Shown here one piece after another: positions 53,815-63,315 of a stretch of DNA of 64,000 nucleotides. Both the position numbers and the translations under genes were made by a program. The stretch lies in assembly GCF_014705715.1 (NCBI RefSeq), contig NZ_JACXLC010000001.1, positions 1,842,457 through 1,906,456 of the forward strand. The letters run 5' to 3'. The notes beneath the pieces were generated by a model, which worked only from the letters and a program-made list of their open reading frames with translations, had not been told where the DNA came from and searched no databases. The stretch comes from Erythrobacter rubeus (GTDB taxonomy: Bacteria > Pseudomonadota > Alphaproteobacteria > Sphingomonadales > Sphingomonadaceae). How positions within the stretch are numbered: the stretch's first letter is position 1; the number at the start of each line of letters is the position of its first letter.

Positions 53815-55681
53815 AATTTCGCCGCAATGCGTCGAGCCCCTGGCGGATGACAGCGAATGCGTCCTTCAGATAATCTCGTTCAAGCGGCGAAAGCGAGTAA
53901 GGCGAGATCAGGTTATCTGGTGAGGCACCCTTTTCGACCTGGCGCGCCTGATGTGCAATCCGCAGTTCATTAACGAAAAGCATTGCGTCCGAAAGGCTTT
54001 GAGCATCGTCGGCGCTCATACTTCCCGACTGCGCCAAGCCCTCCAACCGTGCCACCGTCCCTACCTCGTTAAGGCCATGGGCGAGCGCCAAGGTGCGGGC
54101 AATATCGATGATGGGCATGATCGCCTGCGCTTTCGCATCGAACACCTTTTGCCCATCGTCAGATTTCTCAAGCACGAGATTGCGAAAGATGCCCAGCGGC
54201 ACTTTACTGCGGAGCGCGTCACGCGCGAGGTAGCTGATGAAGATGCTTGAAGATGCCGCCTTGGCCACGACCTCACTCCTAAGAGACCGCACAAGGCTCG
54301 CCTCGCCATACACGCAGCGCATGTCGAAGAAGATCGTGGCTCTTAAAATGCGATCTTCGGTCGGCTCGGATATCCAATGGTCATAGCGGTGCAGCCAAGC
54401 ATCCTGCGTGAGCCGCTGGTCGGCCTTCCTGGCCATAATCCCGCCTTTGCAATAGACATAACCAGATGCGTCGAGCAGGTCCGAAATGCGGGAGCCCAGA
54501 GCTTTGAAGTAAGCTGCACCGTCCGGACCCTGATCCTCGGCGATGACCAGACCGTTATCCTGATCCGATCCCACCAGTTGTTCGCGGCGGGCGAGCGAGC
54601 CGAAGACAACAAGGGCATAGGGGCAAGGCGGTTCGCCCAGCTCCTCCTCTGCCAACTGAGCAGCGCGGCGGTGAACAGCCTCGCCCAGTGCCGACGTGAA
54701 TTGCATCGCATGACTCGCCTGAAAGCCCGAACTCGTCATCGCCGCAAAGCTCTGCGGTACCCGCTGCGCCGCCTCGATCAGGGCATCGGCGGTGCGGGCG
54801 CGAAAGATCGCAGTCCCTGCGTCGATCGCATTGCTGCCAATCGCGGAAAGGATATCGGTTGCGCTCAATATTCCCGCGAGCCCACCATCACCCTTTACCA
54901 GCGGTATATGCCGGAATCCCCCTGCCGCCATGAGAGCCATGGCCTCGGCAGCGGTTGCTTCGGTCGGTAGCGTCCTTGGAGACGCCGTCATGACTTCGCT
55001 TACAGCACGGTCGAGAGGAATTTCCTGGGCGACGACGCGATTGCGCAGGTCTTTATCGGTGAAGATGCCTCGCAACTCATGCCGATTGCAAATGGCGAGC
55101 GTGCTGACATCGTGTTCGTGCATCAATCCAACCGCACTTGCGATCGAAGCATCTGGTGGACACGAAATAGGAGCGGTGTTGACGATCAAATCGCCCAACC
55201 GCTTGGTATCGAGCTGAAAAGCCGATGACCGCTTGCGATCAGCCAAGGCGTGCTTGATGCGCGCAGCTTCATCCTCGGCAAAAAACTGCCGAAACGCAGG
55301 TACTTCGCTGCGCAAGGCGTGAAATTGCTCGGCTGGTATCGTGTAAAGCAGAGTATCTTCGCTGGCGGTCGCGGTGTTATGGACCTCGCCCCCGCGCAGG
55401 AGCGACGGATAAGCAAAGCTACTCCCTGTGCCGAGGCGCGCGGTCAATTCGTCGCCAGCCAATCGCAGCTCCACTGCACCCGATCGCACGACAAACAGAT
55501 GATCGTTGTGATCTCCTGCCCTGATGATAGCGCTTCCAGCTTTGGCATAGCGAACCGTGACCTTGCGTGAGATGGCTGCGATCCGATCATCGCTCAAAAA
55601 CTGGAACGGCGCGGTCTGCGCGAGGAAGGTCGCGACGGCTTTGATCTCGCTGGACATGTCAGCGAGTATAGCCGCACTCAT
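53795..55681 (-). CDS. cNMP-binding/CBS/DUF294 nucleotidyltransferase-like protein
   Basis: 628 residues: a cyclic-nucleotide-binding domain (about 20-140), two CBS motifs (about 170-290, VGLMHEHDVSTLAICN...GIFTDKDLRNRV and AMALMAAGGFRHIPLV...GILSATDIL), a DUF294 putative nucleotidyltransferase core (GSLARREQLVGSDQDNG, about 360-377, the Gly-Ser...Asp-x-Asp motif) and the C-terminal DUF294 helical domain. It resembles proteins proposed to modify PII or glutamine synthetase-like partners, but no target has been shown that I know of. Usually found with DnaQ-like and SSF genes, as here. A second Met eight codons in (55657) is an alternative start. Confidence 0.88.
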   Translation of the reverse strand: MSAAILADMSSEIKAVATFLAQTAPFQFLSDDRIAAISRKVTVRYAKAGSAIIRAGDHNDHLFVVRSGAVELRLAGDELTARLGTGSSFAYPSLLRGGEVHNTATASEDTLLYTIPAEQFHALRSEVPAFRQFFAEDEAARIKHALADRKRSSAFQLDTKRLGDLIVNTAPISCPPDASIASAVGLMHEHDVSTLAICNRHELRGIFTDKDLRNRVVAQEIPLDRAVSEVMTASPRTLPTEATAAEAMALMAAGGFRHIPLVKGDGGLAGILSATDILSAIGSNAIDAGTAIFRARTADALIEAAQRVPQSFAAMTSSGFQASHAMQFTSALGEAVHRRAAQLAEEELGEPPCPYALVVFGSLARREQLVGSDQDNGLVIAEDQGPDGAAYFKALGSRISDLLDASGYVYCKGGIMARKADQRLTQDAWLHRYDHWISEPTEDRILRATIFFDMRCVYGEASLVRSLRSEVVAKAASSSIFISYLARDALRSKVPLGIFRNLVLEKSDDGQKVFDAKAQAIMPIIDIARTLALAHGLNEVGTVARLEGLAQSGSMSADDAQSLSDAMLFVNELRIAHQARQVEKGASPDNLISPYSLSPLERDYLKDAFAVIRQGLDALRRNYAGGIT

Positions 55682-55787
55682 GCCGGGCGAATATCCGACA
55701 TAGGTGGCAGATGCTGCAGAGAGCTTGAGTGTTATGGCGGATCAGGCTAGTCCAGTTTCAAATAGAGACTGAAAGAGGATTTGCGCG

Positions 55788-57065
55788 ATGCTCGACCAAC
55801 CGCTGACGCTGCCCTGCGGTGCAGTGCTGCCGAACCGTATTGCCAAAGGCGCGATGACGGAGGGGATGGCCACCCCGGACGGGCGACCGACCCCCGAACT
55901 CGAACGGCTTTACGGTATCTGGTCGGATGGCGGCGCAGGAATGCTGCTAACGGGCAACATCATCATCGACAAGGATCACCTCGAACGGCCGGGCAATGTC
56001 GTGATTGACCGCGAGCCGGATGCCGACATGGCGGCTCGGCTTGCAAGCTGGGCCAAGGCGGGGACACGCGGCGGGAACCATTTGTGGGCTCAGATCAGCC
56101 ATGGCGGGCGCCAGACACAAAAGATCGTCAATCCGAACCCGAAATCCTCATCCGATGTCGCGCTTGCATTGCCGGGCGGACAATTCGGCAAGCCGACACC
56201 GCTGACGAAAGAAGAAATCGCCGATCTGGTTCAGCGATGGGCGATCGCGGCGAAGGCGTGCAAGGATGCAGGCTTCACCGGCGTGCAAGTTCATGCAGCC
56301 CACGGTTACCTGATTTCGCAGTTCCTGAGCCCGCGCGTCAATCTGCGCACCGACGAATACGGAGGCAGTCTCGAAAACCGGGCCCGCATCCTGCTTGAGG
56401 CGGTGGGTGCAGTGCGTTCCGCAGTCGGGCCCGAATTCCCGATCTCGGTCAAGCTCAACAGCGCCGATTTCCAGAAGGGCGGGTTTGCATTCGAAGACAG
56501 TCTCAAGGTTGTCCAATGGCTTGAGGCGGCATCGGTCGATCTGATCGAGATATCGGGCGGCACCTATGAACAACCAAAGCTGATGGGTGTGGCCGGCATG
56601 GAGGATGAGGAAGCGCAAAATGTCGCTCCCTCGACCGCCGCACGTGAGGCCTATTTCGTCGACTTTGCCAAAGCGATGCAGGATGAAGTGGGCGTCCCGC
56701 TGATGGTCACGGGCGGCTTCCGCACCCGCGCGGCGATGCAGCAGGCGCTCGACATGGGCGCGGCCGATGTCATCGGGCTTGGCCGTCCGCTGTGCCTCGT
56801 CACAGATGCTCCAAAGCAGCTGATCGAAGGGCGCATAAACCTGCCGCGCTACGAGAATGACCTCGACCTGATCCCGGGCTGGCTCGGCTTCCTCAAGCGG
56901 TTCCAGATGATGAAAGCGATCAACGGCTTTGCGGGAATATACTGGTTCTACGAGCAGCTATGGATGCTCGGTCACGAGGGGCGCGTCGATGAGGGCCTGT
57001 CGGTTTTCAAGGCATTCCGGACCGTCGAGGCAAGAAACAAGGCAATCCTCAAGGCGCGCGGCTGA
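55788..57065 (+). CDS. NADH:flavin oxidoreductase (old yellow enzyme family)
   Basis: 425 residues of the FMN-binding TIM barrel: PNRIAKGAMTEGMATPDGRPT at the start, HAAHGYLISQFLSPRVNLRTDEYGGSLENRARILLE (substrate and FMN contact, with the His-x-x-His pair), LIEISGGTYEQPKL and DMGAADVIGLGRPLC. AAGAGG precedes ATG 55788. The missing C-terminal FeS and FAD domains put it with the single-domain enoate reductases. Substrate unknown. Convergent with queF 14 bp on. Confidence 0.9.
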   Translation: MLDQPLTLPCGAVLPNRIAKGAMTEGMATPDGRPTPELERLYGIWSDGGAGMLLTGNIIIDKDHLERPGNVVIDREPDADMAARLASWAKAGTRGGNHLWAQISHGGRQTQKIVNPNPKSSSDVALALPGGQFGKPTPLTKEEIADLVQRWAIAAKACKDAGFTGVQVHAAHGYLISQFLSPRVNLRTDEYGGSLENRARILLEAVGAVRSAVGPEFPISVKLNSADFQKGGFAFEDSLKVVQWLEAASVDLIEISGGTYEQPKLMGVAGMEDEEAQNVAPSTAAREAYFVDFAKAMQDEVGVPLMVTGGFRTRAAMQQALDMGAADVIGLGRPLCLVTDAPKQLIEGRINLPRYENDLDLIPGWLGFLKRFQMMKAINGFAGIYWFYEQLWMLGHEGRVDEGLSVFKAFRTVEARNKAILKARG

Positions 57066-57079
57066 CGGGCTTACCGTCT

Positions 57080-57550
57080 TCAGCCGCGTCCGCGGTAGGG
57101 CTGCACGCCTTGATCGGGCACCCACAGCCCCTCGGGCGGCGCGCCGGTCTGCCAGAAAACGTCGATGGGAATGCCTCCGCGCGGATACCAATAGCCGCCG
57201 ATCCTGAGCCATCTCGGCTGCATCTCCTCGGCAAGTCGCTGGCCAATTCCCACTGTTACATCCTCGTGAAAGCCATTGTGATTTCGGAAGCTTCCGAGAA
57301 ACAGCTTGAGGCTCTTGGATTCGACGATCGTATCGCCAGGCGCGTAATCGATGACGAGATGCGCGAAATCAGGCTGCGAGGTGACGGGGCACAGCGAGGT
57401 GAATTCCGGTGCTGCAAACCGCACCAGGTACAGCGATCCTTTGCGCGGGTTGGGCACATAGTCGAGCTGCGCTTCTTCGGGTGACGAAGGAAGCGGCGTG
57501 TCCTTGCCGAGAAACTGCGGTTTAGGTTCGTTTTCGGGTGTGCTTTCCAT
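57080..57550 (-). CDS. queF: NADPH-dependent 7-cyano-7-deazaguanine reductase
   Basis: Reduces preQ0 to preQ1 in queuosine synthesis. 156 residues, unimodular QueF type: catalytic Cys54 and Asp61 in [19 protein letters not shown], then [20 protein letters not shown] (Glu and His substrate contacts) and [10 protein letters not shown] near the end. Lacks the N-terminal domain of the long form. No other que genes nearby. Confidence 0.95.
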   Translation of the reverse strand: MESTPENEPKPQFLGKDTPLPSSPEEAQLDYVPNPRKGSLYLVRFAAPEFTSLCPVTSQPDFAHLVIDYAPGDTIVESKSLKLFLGSFRNHNGFHEDVTVGIGQRLAEEMQPRWLRIGGYWYPRGGIPIDVFWQTGAPPEGLWVPDQGVQPYRGRG

Positions 57551-57670
57551 GCCGCGCTGTTGCAGCGAAATGCGCGTTCGCGCAAGCTAAGAACTGGACG
57601 GCAACGCAGGCGAAGTAGTAACTACCAGGCCCCCGATCCAAGACAATTTGCTTAACCGACCTTACGCACG

Positions 57671-58951
57671 ATGCGCGCGCACACATACTCGACACGATTT
57701 CTGAACGGTTTCCGGAAGGCGGCGCTCCTTGCCACCGCCGTAAGCGTGATCGCAAATCCGGCCATCGCCGCCGCGCAAGGTTCACCCGGCACCTTCAGTC
57801 TCCCGGAGCCCACCCCCACACCAACACCAGCGCCTCAAGGGCCGGTTGACGAGCGGGACGGCGTCGTGCTCGGTCCGGTGACGATCCCGGAAAACCGCAA
57901 TCAAGAACCAGAAGCGAGCTCCCTCCCTGCTCCGACGTTGTCGCCGGCTCCTGCGCCTGCGGCCGAACCGAGTTCCGCACCGCCAACTACGCCGCCCATA
58001 CGAGCGCAAGAAGTCGCTCCCAGCCAGCAGGCCGTCCAGCAAACGCTGCCGCAAACCGGCACATCTTTGCCAAATGCGCAAGCCGTCCCTCCGGCGGCTG
58101 AAAATCCCTCCAGCAGCCTGCCGGCTGTAACTGAAGGCGAAGTCACCACCGACACGCCGAGCATCGCTGCACCGAGCGCTGGCGCAGGACGACCAACCGA
58201 GCTCGAAGTGCGGGAAGTCAATTCGGCGGGCGATAACGGTGAAGGCCTTCAAAGCTATTTGGTGGCCGCTCTCATTGCGCTCTTGCTCGCATTGGTCGCG
58301 ATCGGTGTTTGGGCGTGGAGGCGAAAAGCCAGCGCGGCGTCTCGATCCAGCGGCTTGGCCCGCGGAGTCACCGACAGCTCAGCGGCCAGCGGGGAAAACG
58401 TCGCTGATGCATCGCGCAGCGCTGCGGCAGTGTCGGATGGACGCGCGGTCACAACCGCTCATGATCCGGTGCACATAGACCTGCAGCTGGATATCGTCAC
58501 AGCGCAGCGCAGTGTCATGAACTTTTCGGTCGAATACCGGATCGCGATCTGCAATCGCTCGGGCCATGCGGTTCGTGACATTTCGATCGATGCAGCGCTC
58601 ACCAGCGCTTCCAAAAATTCGAACCTCGCCGCGCCAAAGGGCGCCGGGCAAGCGCAGGAAATCGAACGCATCGGCCCGCACCAGAGCCGCACGGTAACCG
58701 GCGAAGCGCGGCTGCCATTGGGCCAGATTCAGGGGCTTCGTCAGGGGCAAACGCCTTTATTCGTACCGCTGCTTCACATCACAGTGAAGGCGACCGGTCT
58801 TCCCGAGCGCACGCGGACATTCGTAGTGGGTGCACCGAGCGCGGCAAGCCAGGCGCGGTTGCATCCAATCCCTCTCGACACTCCGCCGGGAAGCTTGCCG
58901 GGATTGCGAGCGCAGGAGATCAAGCAAAACGCGGTGCCCGAAGCCGCGTAA
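57671..58951 (+). CDS. Orphan secreted/anchored Pro-rich protein with one membrane helix
   Basis: I recognise no family. 426 residues: a signal peptide (about 18-36, ATAVSVIANPAIAAAQ), a 150-residue linker of Pro/Ala/Thr/Ser (TPTPTPAP, PAPAPAAEPSS), one membrane helix (about 197-217, SYLVAALIALLLALVAIGVWAWRRK) and a 200-residue C-terminal domain (VHIDLQLDIVTAQRSVMNFSVEYRIAICNRSGHAVRDISIDAAL) that looks beta-rich. With the Arg/Lys cluster after the helix, the N-terminal linker faces the periplasm and the C-terminal domain the cytoplasm. Similar proteins appear in Erythrobacter genomes as hypothetical. Function unknown. Confidence 0.65.
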   Translation: MRAHTYSTRFLNGFRKAALLATAVSVIANPAIAAAQGSPGTFSLPEPTPTPTPAPQGPVDERDGVVLGPVTIPENRNQEPEASSLPAPTLSPAPAPAAEPSSAPPTTPPIRAQEVAPSQQAVQQTLPQTGTSLPNAQAVPPAAENPSSSLPAVTEGEVTTDTPSIAAPSAGAGRPTELEVREVNSAGDNGEGLQSYLVAALIALLLALVAIGVWAWRRKASAASRSSGLARGVTDSSAASGENVADASRSAAAVSDGRAVTTAHDPVHIDLQLDIVTAQRSVMNFSVEYRIAICNRSGHAVRDISIDAALTSASKNSNLAAPKGAGQAQEIERIGPHQSRTVTGEARLPLGQIQGLRQGQTPLFVPLLHITVKATGLPERTRTFVVGAPSAASQARLHPIPLDTPPGSLPGLRAQEIKQNAVPEAA

Positions 58952-59000
58952 TCGCGCTCGCACTTGGCGATCGAAGCACGCCGCGCTACCGATTGTGGCC

Positions 59001-59855
59001 ATGAGCGATCCTGTACCAAGTCTTGTGTCGACTGAATGGCTGGCGAAGCGCCTTGGCAGCGACAACCTAGTGGTCCTCGACGCGTCGCGCCACTTGCCCG
59101 CCGCGGACCGCGACCCGCGCGCCGAATTCGAGACGGCTCATATCCCCGGCGCGCATTTCTTGGACCTTGCGAGCCTGACCGACACCGCGTCAGACGTTCC
59201 GGCAGCCTTGCCAAGCGCTGCGCAGCTTTCCGACCGCCTCGACCGGCTTGGTGTAGGGCCAGAGGATGCCGTGATCCTTTATGACGATAGTGACCTCAAG
59301 ACCTCGGCGCGGGCTTGGTTCACGCTCACCGCACACGGTATCGAAGACGTTGCCATTCTGGACGGCGGGCTCGGCAAATGGAAGGCGGAAGGTCGCGATC
59401 TCGAAAGTGGCTCCGCCGCGCCCGACCCAGTCTCGACCGGCGGAGTGTTCTCTCCGAAGGGTGTTCGCAGCAAACAGGATATGCTCAACAATCTCGAAAA
59501 CGAGGTCGAGCAGGTGCTCGATGCGCGCAGCGCCGACCGCGTGTTCGGGACCGGTATCGATCCCGTACACGGCGGAGAAAACGGACGCATACCCGGCTCG
59601 CTCAACTTGCCGTTCGACAAACTCTTCAACGCCGATGGGACCTACAGGTCGGAAGAAGAATTGCGTGCGGCGTTCCACGGTGCCGGGGTGGATCTCGATC
59701 GACCGGTCGTAGCGACATGCGGCAGCGGCATCACGGCGAGCGTCCTGCTGTTTGCGCTCCATCTGATCGGCAAACACGACACCGCGCTGTATGATGGAAG
59801 CTGGCAGGAATGGAGCGCCGATCCTGCAACCCCGAAGGCGCACGGCCCCGCATGA
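59001..59855 (+). CDS. sseA: 3-mercaptopyruvate sulfurtransferase (two rhodanese domains)
   Basis: 284 residues with an N-terminal inactive rhodanese domain and a C-terminal catalytic one. VSTEWLAKRLGSDNLVVLDASRH opens the first; VVATCGSGITASVLLFALHLIG carries the active-site Cys in CGSGITA (CGSG(V/I)TA marks mercaptopyruvate rather than thiosulfate sulfurtransferase). It moves sulfur from mercaptopyruvate to thiols. Start at ATG 59001; the upstream open frame covers the preceding gene. Overlaps the lyase gene by ATGA. Confidence 0.92.
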   Translation: MSDPVPSLVSTEWLAKRLGSDNLVVLDASRHLPAADRDPRAEFETAHIPGAHFLDLASLTDTASDVPAALPSAAQLSDRLDRLGVGPEDAVILYDDSDLKTSARAWFTLTAHGIEDVAILDGGLGKWKAEGRDLESGSAAPDPVSTGGVFSPKGVRSKQDMLNNLENEVEQVLDARSADRVFGTGIDPVHGGENGRIPGSLNLPFDKLFNADGTYRSEEELRAAFHGAGVDLDRPVVATCGSGITASVLLFALHLIGKHDTALYDGSWQEWSADPATPKAHGPA

Positions 59856-61066
59856 GCGGCAAGGATCCCAAGAACACGCGCCCTGCCACGCGCGTGACCC
59901 AGGCAGGCCGACGCCCGGAATGGACCGGGCCGGTCGTCAATACACCGGTCTGGCGCGCATCGACGCATCTCTACGAAACGGAAGCCGACCGAAAACTCGC
60001 AGGCAAGAGCAATGCCGATGGCGGTTTCTTCTACGGAAGGCGCGGTGCTCCCACACAGTGGTCGCTTGCCGACGCACTCACGCAGATAGAGCCGGGCGCG
60101 CATGGGACGGTACTTTATCCTAGCGGCGTCGCGGCCATCGCGGGCTGCATGCTCGCGGTGCTACGTCCAGGCGACCGGCTGCTGATGACCGACAACGCCT
60201 ACGACCCGACGCGGAGCATGGCGAGCGGTCTGCTGAAGCGTCTTGGTGTAAAGGCCGAATTCTTCGACCCGCTGGATATCGGCGCCTACAGAGCGCTGTT
60301 TGATGAACCCGTAAGGGCGGTCTGGCTTGAAAGCCCCGGCAGCCTGACGATGGAAGTCTGCGACGTGCCCGCCTTTGCCGCCGTCGCCCGCGAAAACGAC
60401 GCGGTCACCATGATCGACAACACGTGGGCCAGCCCGCTGGGCTTTTCGCCGTTAGAGCACGGCTGCGACATCACGATGATGAGCCTGTCGAAGCATGTCG
60501 GCGGGCATTCCGACCTCATGATGGGTTCGGCAAGCGCAGGCGAGCGCTGGTACCGAGCGCTGCGGCGCACCTCGCAGCAGCTCGGCCAGGTCGTCTCGCC
60601 CGACGACGCGGCATTGGCCGCGCGGGGTCTGCGTACCATGGCGATCCGGTTGGAACAGAGCACGGCTAGCGCGGTGGAAATCGCGAAATGGCTCAGACAG
60701 CAGCCGCAAATTGCAAGCGTCCTCTGCCCGATGCTCGAGGGCGATCCGGGGCACGCAATCTGGAGCCGCGATTTCACCGGGGGGTGCGGCCTGTTCAGCT
60801 TCGTTCTGGAAAGCGATGATCCGCAGGCCTGCGGCCGGGTGGTCGACGAACTCGAGCACTTCGGCATCGGCTACAGCTGGGGCGGGTTCGAGAGCCTTGC
60901 GCTGCCAATCGTGCCGCAGGAGTACCGCGCAGTCATGGCCTCCCCCACCCAGCCGGGTGGGGACACTGGCACAAAACCGGCCATTCGCCTATCGATTGGC
61001 CTCGAAGACCCACAAGACCTGATCGCAGACCTCGCTCAGACGCTCGCAAAGATGGACCATAAATGA
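59852..61066 (+). CDS. metC: Cystathionine beta-lyase
   Basis: 404-residue Cys/Met-metabolism PLP enzyme. TGPVVNTPVWRASTHLYE, GGFFYGRRGAPTQWSLADAL (Tyr-Gly-Arg substrate contacts), VWLESPGSLTMEVCDVPA, and MMSLSKHVGGHSDLMMGSA with the PLP Lys (about 211). MetC-type rather than cystathionine gamma-synthase is suggested by the opening and the C-terminal SLALPI region, but the two are hard to separate. Start at 59852 (ATGA overlap). It follows the sulfurtransferase, and an MscS channel gene overlaps the end. Confidence 0.85.
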   Translation: MSGKDPKNTRPATRVTQAGRRPEWTGPVVNTPVWRASTHLYETEADRKLAGKSNADGGFFYGRRGAPTQWSLADALTQIEPGAHGTVLYPSGVAAIAGCMLAVLRPGDRLLMTDNAYDPTRSMASGLLKRLGVKAEFFDPLDIGAYRALFDEPVRAVWLESPGSLTMEVCDVPAFAAVARENDAVTMIDNTWASPLGFSPLEHGCDITMMSLSKHVGGHSDLMMGSASAGERWYRALRRTSQQLGQVVSPDDAALAARGLRTMAIRLEQSTASAVEIAKWLRQQPQIASVLCPMLEGDPGHAIWSRDFTGGCGLFSFVLESDDPQACGRVVDELEHFGIGYSWGGFESLALPIVPQEYRAVMASPTQPGGDTGTKPAIRLSIGLEDPQDLIADLAQTLAKMDHK

Positions 61067-62181
61067 CGACTTCCGCCTCGCTGCCAGCTGACGTAACCGA
61101 GACGGTAGATCCCACCGCGGAAAGCGGAGAAGCCGGTGAAGCGGCTGCGACTGGGGAAACGCCCGCCGCAGAAGCCAGTCCGACGCCTGAACCCGAGCCT
61201 ACGCCCGAAGAACCGGTCGAGGTCATCGAAGGCTCCCGCAATCTCGTCGAAGATGTCGGGGAGCGCAGCGAAACTGCAGGTGCATTCCTCGAAACCCTGA
61301 GGGGCTGGGCTTTCGAAATCGGCAATCTGCGAATTTCACTGCTCGATGTGCTTCTGGTCATCGGCGTCATCCTACTCGTCATCACGGTGGCATGGATGGC
61401 CACCCGCTTCAGCCGCGGGCTGATACGGCGCATTTCGAAATTCGATGAAACCCAGAAAGTGCTTGCCGAAAAGCTGAGCACCATTGCCATCTGGGCGCTC
61501 GCATTTCTGATCGGCATCGACCTTATCGGTATCGATTTGACCGCGCTGGCGTTCTTCGGAGGTGCTTTTGGCCTTGCGATCGGTTTCGGTCTGCAAAAGA
61601 CCTTCGGTAATTTGATTTCGGGTATCCTGTTGCTGCTCGACAAATCCATCAAGCCGGGCGACGTGATCAGCGTGACCGACCAGGCGGGCAATGAAAGCGT
61701 CGGTCAGATCCGCAAGATCGGCATCCGCGCGATCTCTGTCATTACCCGAGACCAGACCGAACACCTGATCCCGAACGAAAACCTGATGATCAACCAAGTG
61801 GTCAACTGGTCCTATTCTTCCCGAGATGTGCGGGTGAAGGCTCCCGTCGGCGTATCCTACGGGAGCGATCTCGACCTCGTGACGAAGCTGCTTTATCAGG
61901 CCGTCGAGGACACACCGCGAGTGCTCAAACGTCCCAAACCGCGCGTCAATGTGATGGGGTTCGGCGATTCCTCGGTCGATTTCGACATCCGGTTCTGGAT
62001 CCAGGATCCCGAAGAGGGCATCGCGAACATTCGATCCGACGTCTACATGCGGATGTGGCAGCTGTTCAAAGAGAACGACATCGAAATCCCGTTCCCGCAA
62101 CGCGATCTCAACCTGCGCGCGAGCGAGCAGATGGACCGCCTGATCTCAGCCCTGGCGGATCGCGAAACCAAGGCGAGCTGA
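61063..62181 (+). CDS. MscS-family mechanosensitive ion channel
   Basis: 372 residues: an acidic Pro/Glu/Thr-rich N terminus (about 1-60, no signal peptide), two or three membrane helices (about 92-118, 140-160, 168-185), the pore-lining Gly/Ala helix ALAFFGGAFGLAIGFGLQKTFGNLISGILLL (about 164-194), then the beta domain (GDVISVTDQAGNESVGQIRKIGIRAISVITRDQTEHLIPNENLM) and the C-terminal alpha/beta domain. Opens under membrane tension to release solutes. ATGA overlap with metC suggests shared transcription; no functional link is clear. Confidence 0.93.
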   Translation: MTTSASLPADVTETVDPTAESGEAGEAAATGETPAAEASPTPEPEPTPEEPVEVIEGSRNLVEDVGERSETAGAFLETLRGWAFEIGNLRISLLDVLLVIGVILLVITVAWMATRFSRGLIRRISKFDETQKVLAEKLSTIAIWALAFLIGIDLIGIDLTALAFFGGAFGLAIGFGLQKTFGNLISGILLLLDKSIKPGDVISVTDQAGNESVGQIRKIGIRAISVITRDQTEHLIPNENLMINQVVNWSYSSRDVRVKAPVGVSYGSDLDLVTKLLYQAVEDTPRVLKRPKPRVNVMGFGDSSVDFDIRFWIQDPEEGIANIRSDVYMRMWQLFKENDIEIPFPQRDLNLRASEQMDRLISALADRETKAS

Positions 62182-62260
62182 TCCACCGCGAAAGCTTTCC
62201 TAACGCACTGCAAATCCATTCTCGCTGGTGTTGCCGCGCGCTCCTCGCCATCTCGTCACC

Positions 62261-63019
62261 ATGAGCAAGCATGGAACAATCTATCTCGTGGGCGCTGGCC
62301 CGGGCGATCCCGATCTGCTGACCCTCCGCGCCGCGCGTCTGATCGAGAGCGCCGAAATCATCGTTCACGATGGACTGGTAAGTAAGGATATCCTCGCGCT
62401 CGCATCGCCGGATGCCCGGCTGATTTCGGTCGCCAAGCAGCGCTCGAAGCACACGCTTCCGCAGGACCAGATCAACGCGCTGCTCATCCGCGAAGCGCTC
62501 ACCGGACAAGACATCGTTCGCCTTAAGGGCGGTGACCCGCTGATCTTCGGGCGCGGCGGCGAAGAAGCCGAAGACGCGAAGGCTGCCGGTCTCCGGGTCG
62601 AGATCGTTCCTGGCATCTCCGCCGCCAATGGCGCAGCCGCCGCATCGCATATCGCGCTCACCCACCGCAACGCATCGAGCATCGTCAGCTTCGTCGCTGG
62701 CCAGTGCAAAGGGTTGTCTGACCAGGATTGGTCCGGGCTGGCCGGCAAGGGCCGCACTTTGGTGATCTATATGGGCGTAAAGACCGCGCCGCAGATCGCG
62801 GAGAAATTGATGGCCGACGGTCTGGCCCCGGAGGTCCCGCTCGCCGTGATCGAGAACGGCGCGCGCCCGGAAATGCGCGTGGTGCGGGGGATGCTTGCCG
62901 GGCTGCCGGACCTCGTAATGCAGCACGCGATCAAGAGCCCCGCGCTCATCGTGATCGGCGAGGTCACCGCTCGTGACGATATCGCCCTTGGCAAGATCGC
63001 AGCGGAGGTTGCGCAATGA
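62261..63019 (+). CDS. cobA: Uroporphyrinogen-III C-methyltransferase
   Basis: Adds methyls at C2 and C7 to make precorrin-2 for siroheme. 252 residues: TIYLVGAGPGDPDLLTLRAARLIESAEIIVHDGLVS (SAM-binding start), RLKGGDPLIFGRGGEEAE, VPGISAANGAAAASHIALTHR, and VIYMGVKTAPQIAEKLM. Intact, unlike the remnant in the precorrin-2 dehydrogenase gene. Its partner activity is supplied 50 kb away at 12280-13161. It leads a DUF2849-sulfite reductase unit, which needs siroheme. Start at ATG 62261; the upstream frame adds 11 weak codons. Confidence 0.95.
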   Translation: MSKHGTIYLVGAGPGDPDLLTLRAARLIESAEIIVHDGLVSKDILALASPDARLISVAKQRSKHTLPQDQINALLIREALTGQDIVRLKGGDPLIFGRGGEEAEDAKAAGLRVEIVPGISAANGAAAASHIALTHRNASSIVSFVAGQCKGLSDQDWSGLAGKGRTLVIYMGVKTAPQIAEKLMADGLAPEVPLAVIENGARPEMRVVRGMLAGLPDLVMQHAIKSPALIVIGEVTARDDIALGKIAAEVAQ

Positions 63020-63315
63020 AAATACTCACCGGAAACGATCTCAAGACCGGCGCTGTCGTCTGGTGGACCGGCAATGACTGGTCGATCTATGTCGACGATG
63101 CAGTCGATGTGGGCGATCAGGCCGAAGAGATCATGGCCCGCGAAGAAGCCGCGCGACGGGTCAATGTGCCCTACTCGCTCGATGCCGAGCGCGAGGATGA
63201 CGGCAAGGTCAGGCCCGCACACATAAAGGACCGCGTGCGTGCGCTAGGGCCCACTGTGCGACCCGATCTGACACTCAAACCCCAATCCCCCGAAGCGATC
63301 GACTGGGTAATCTGA
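63016..63315 (+). CDS. DUF2849-containing protein of the sulfate-assimilation cluster
   Basis: 99 residues: ILTGNDLKTGAVVWWTGNDWSIYVDDAVDVGDQAEEIMAREEAARRVNVPYSLDAER is the DUF2849 pattern, always found between cobA/cysG and the sulfite reductase gene in alphaproteobacteria. Its role is not established; help in siroheme insertion or sulfite reduction is assumed from position. ATGA overlap with cobA and TGATG overlap with cysI. Confidence 0.93.
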   Translation: MKILTGNDLKTGAVVWWTGNDWSIYVDDAVDVGDQAEEIMAREEAARRVNVPYSLDAEREDDGKVRPAHIKDRVRALGPTVRPDLTLKPQSPEAIDWVI

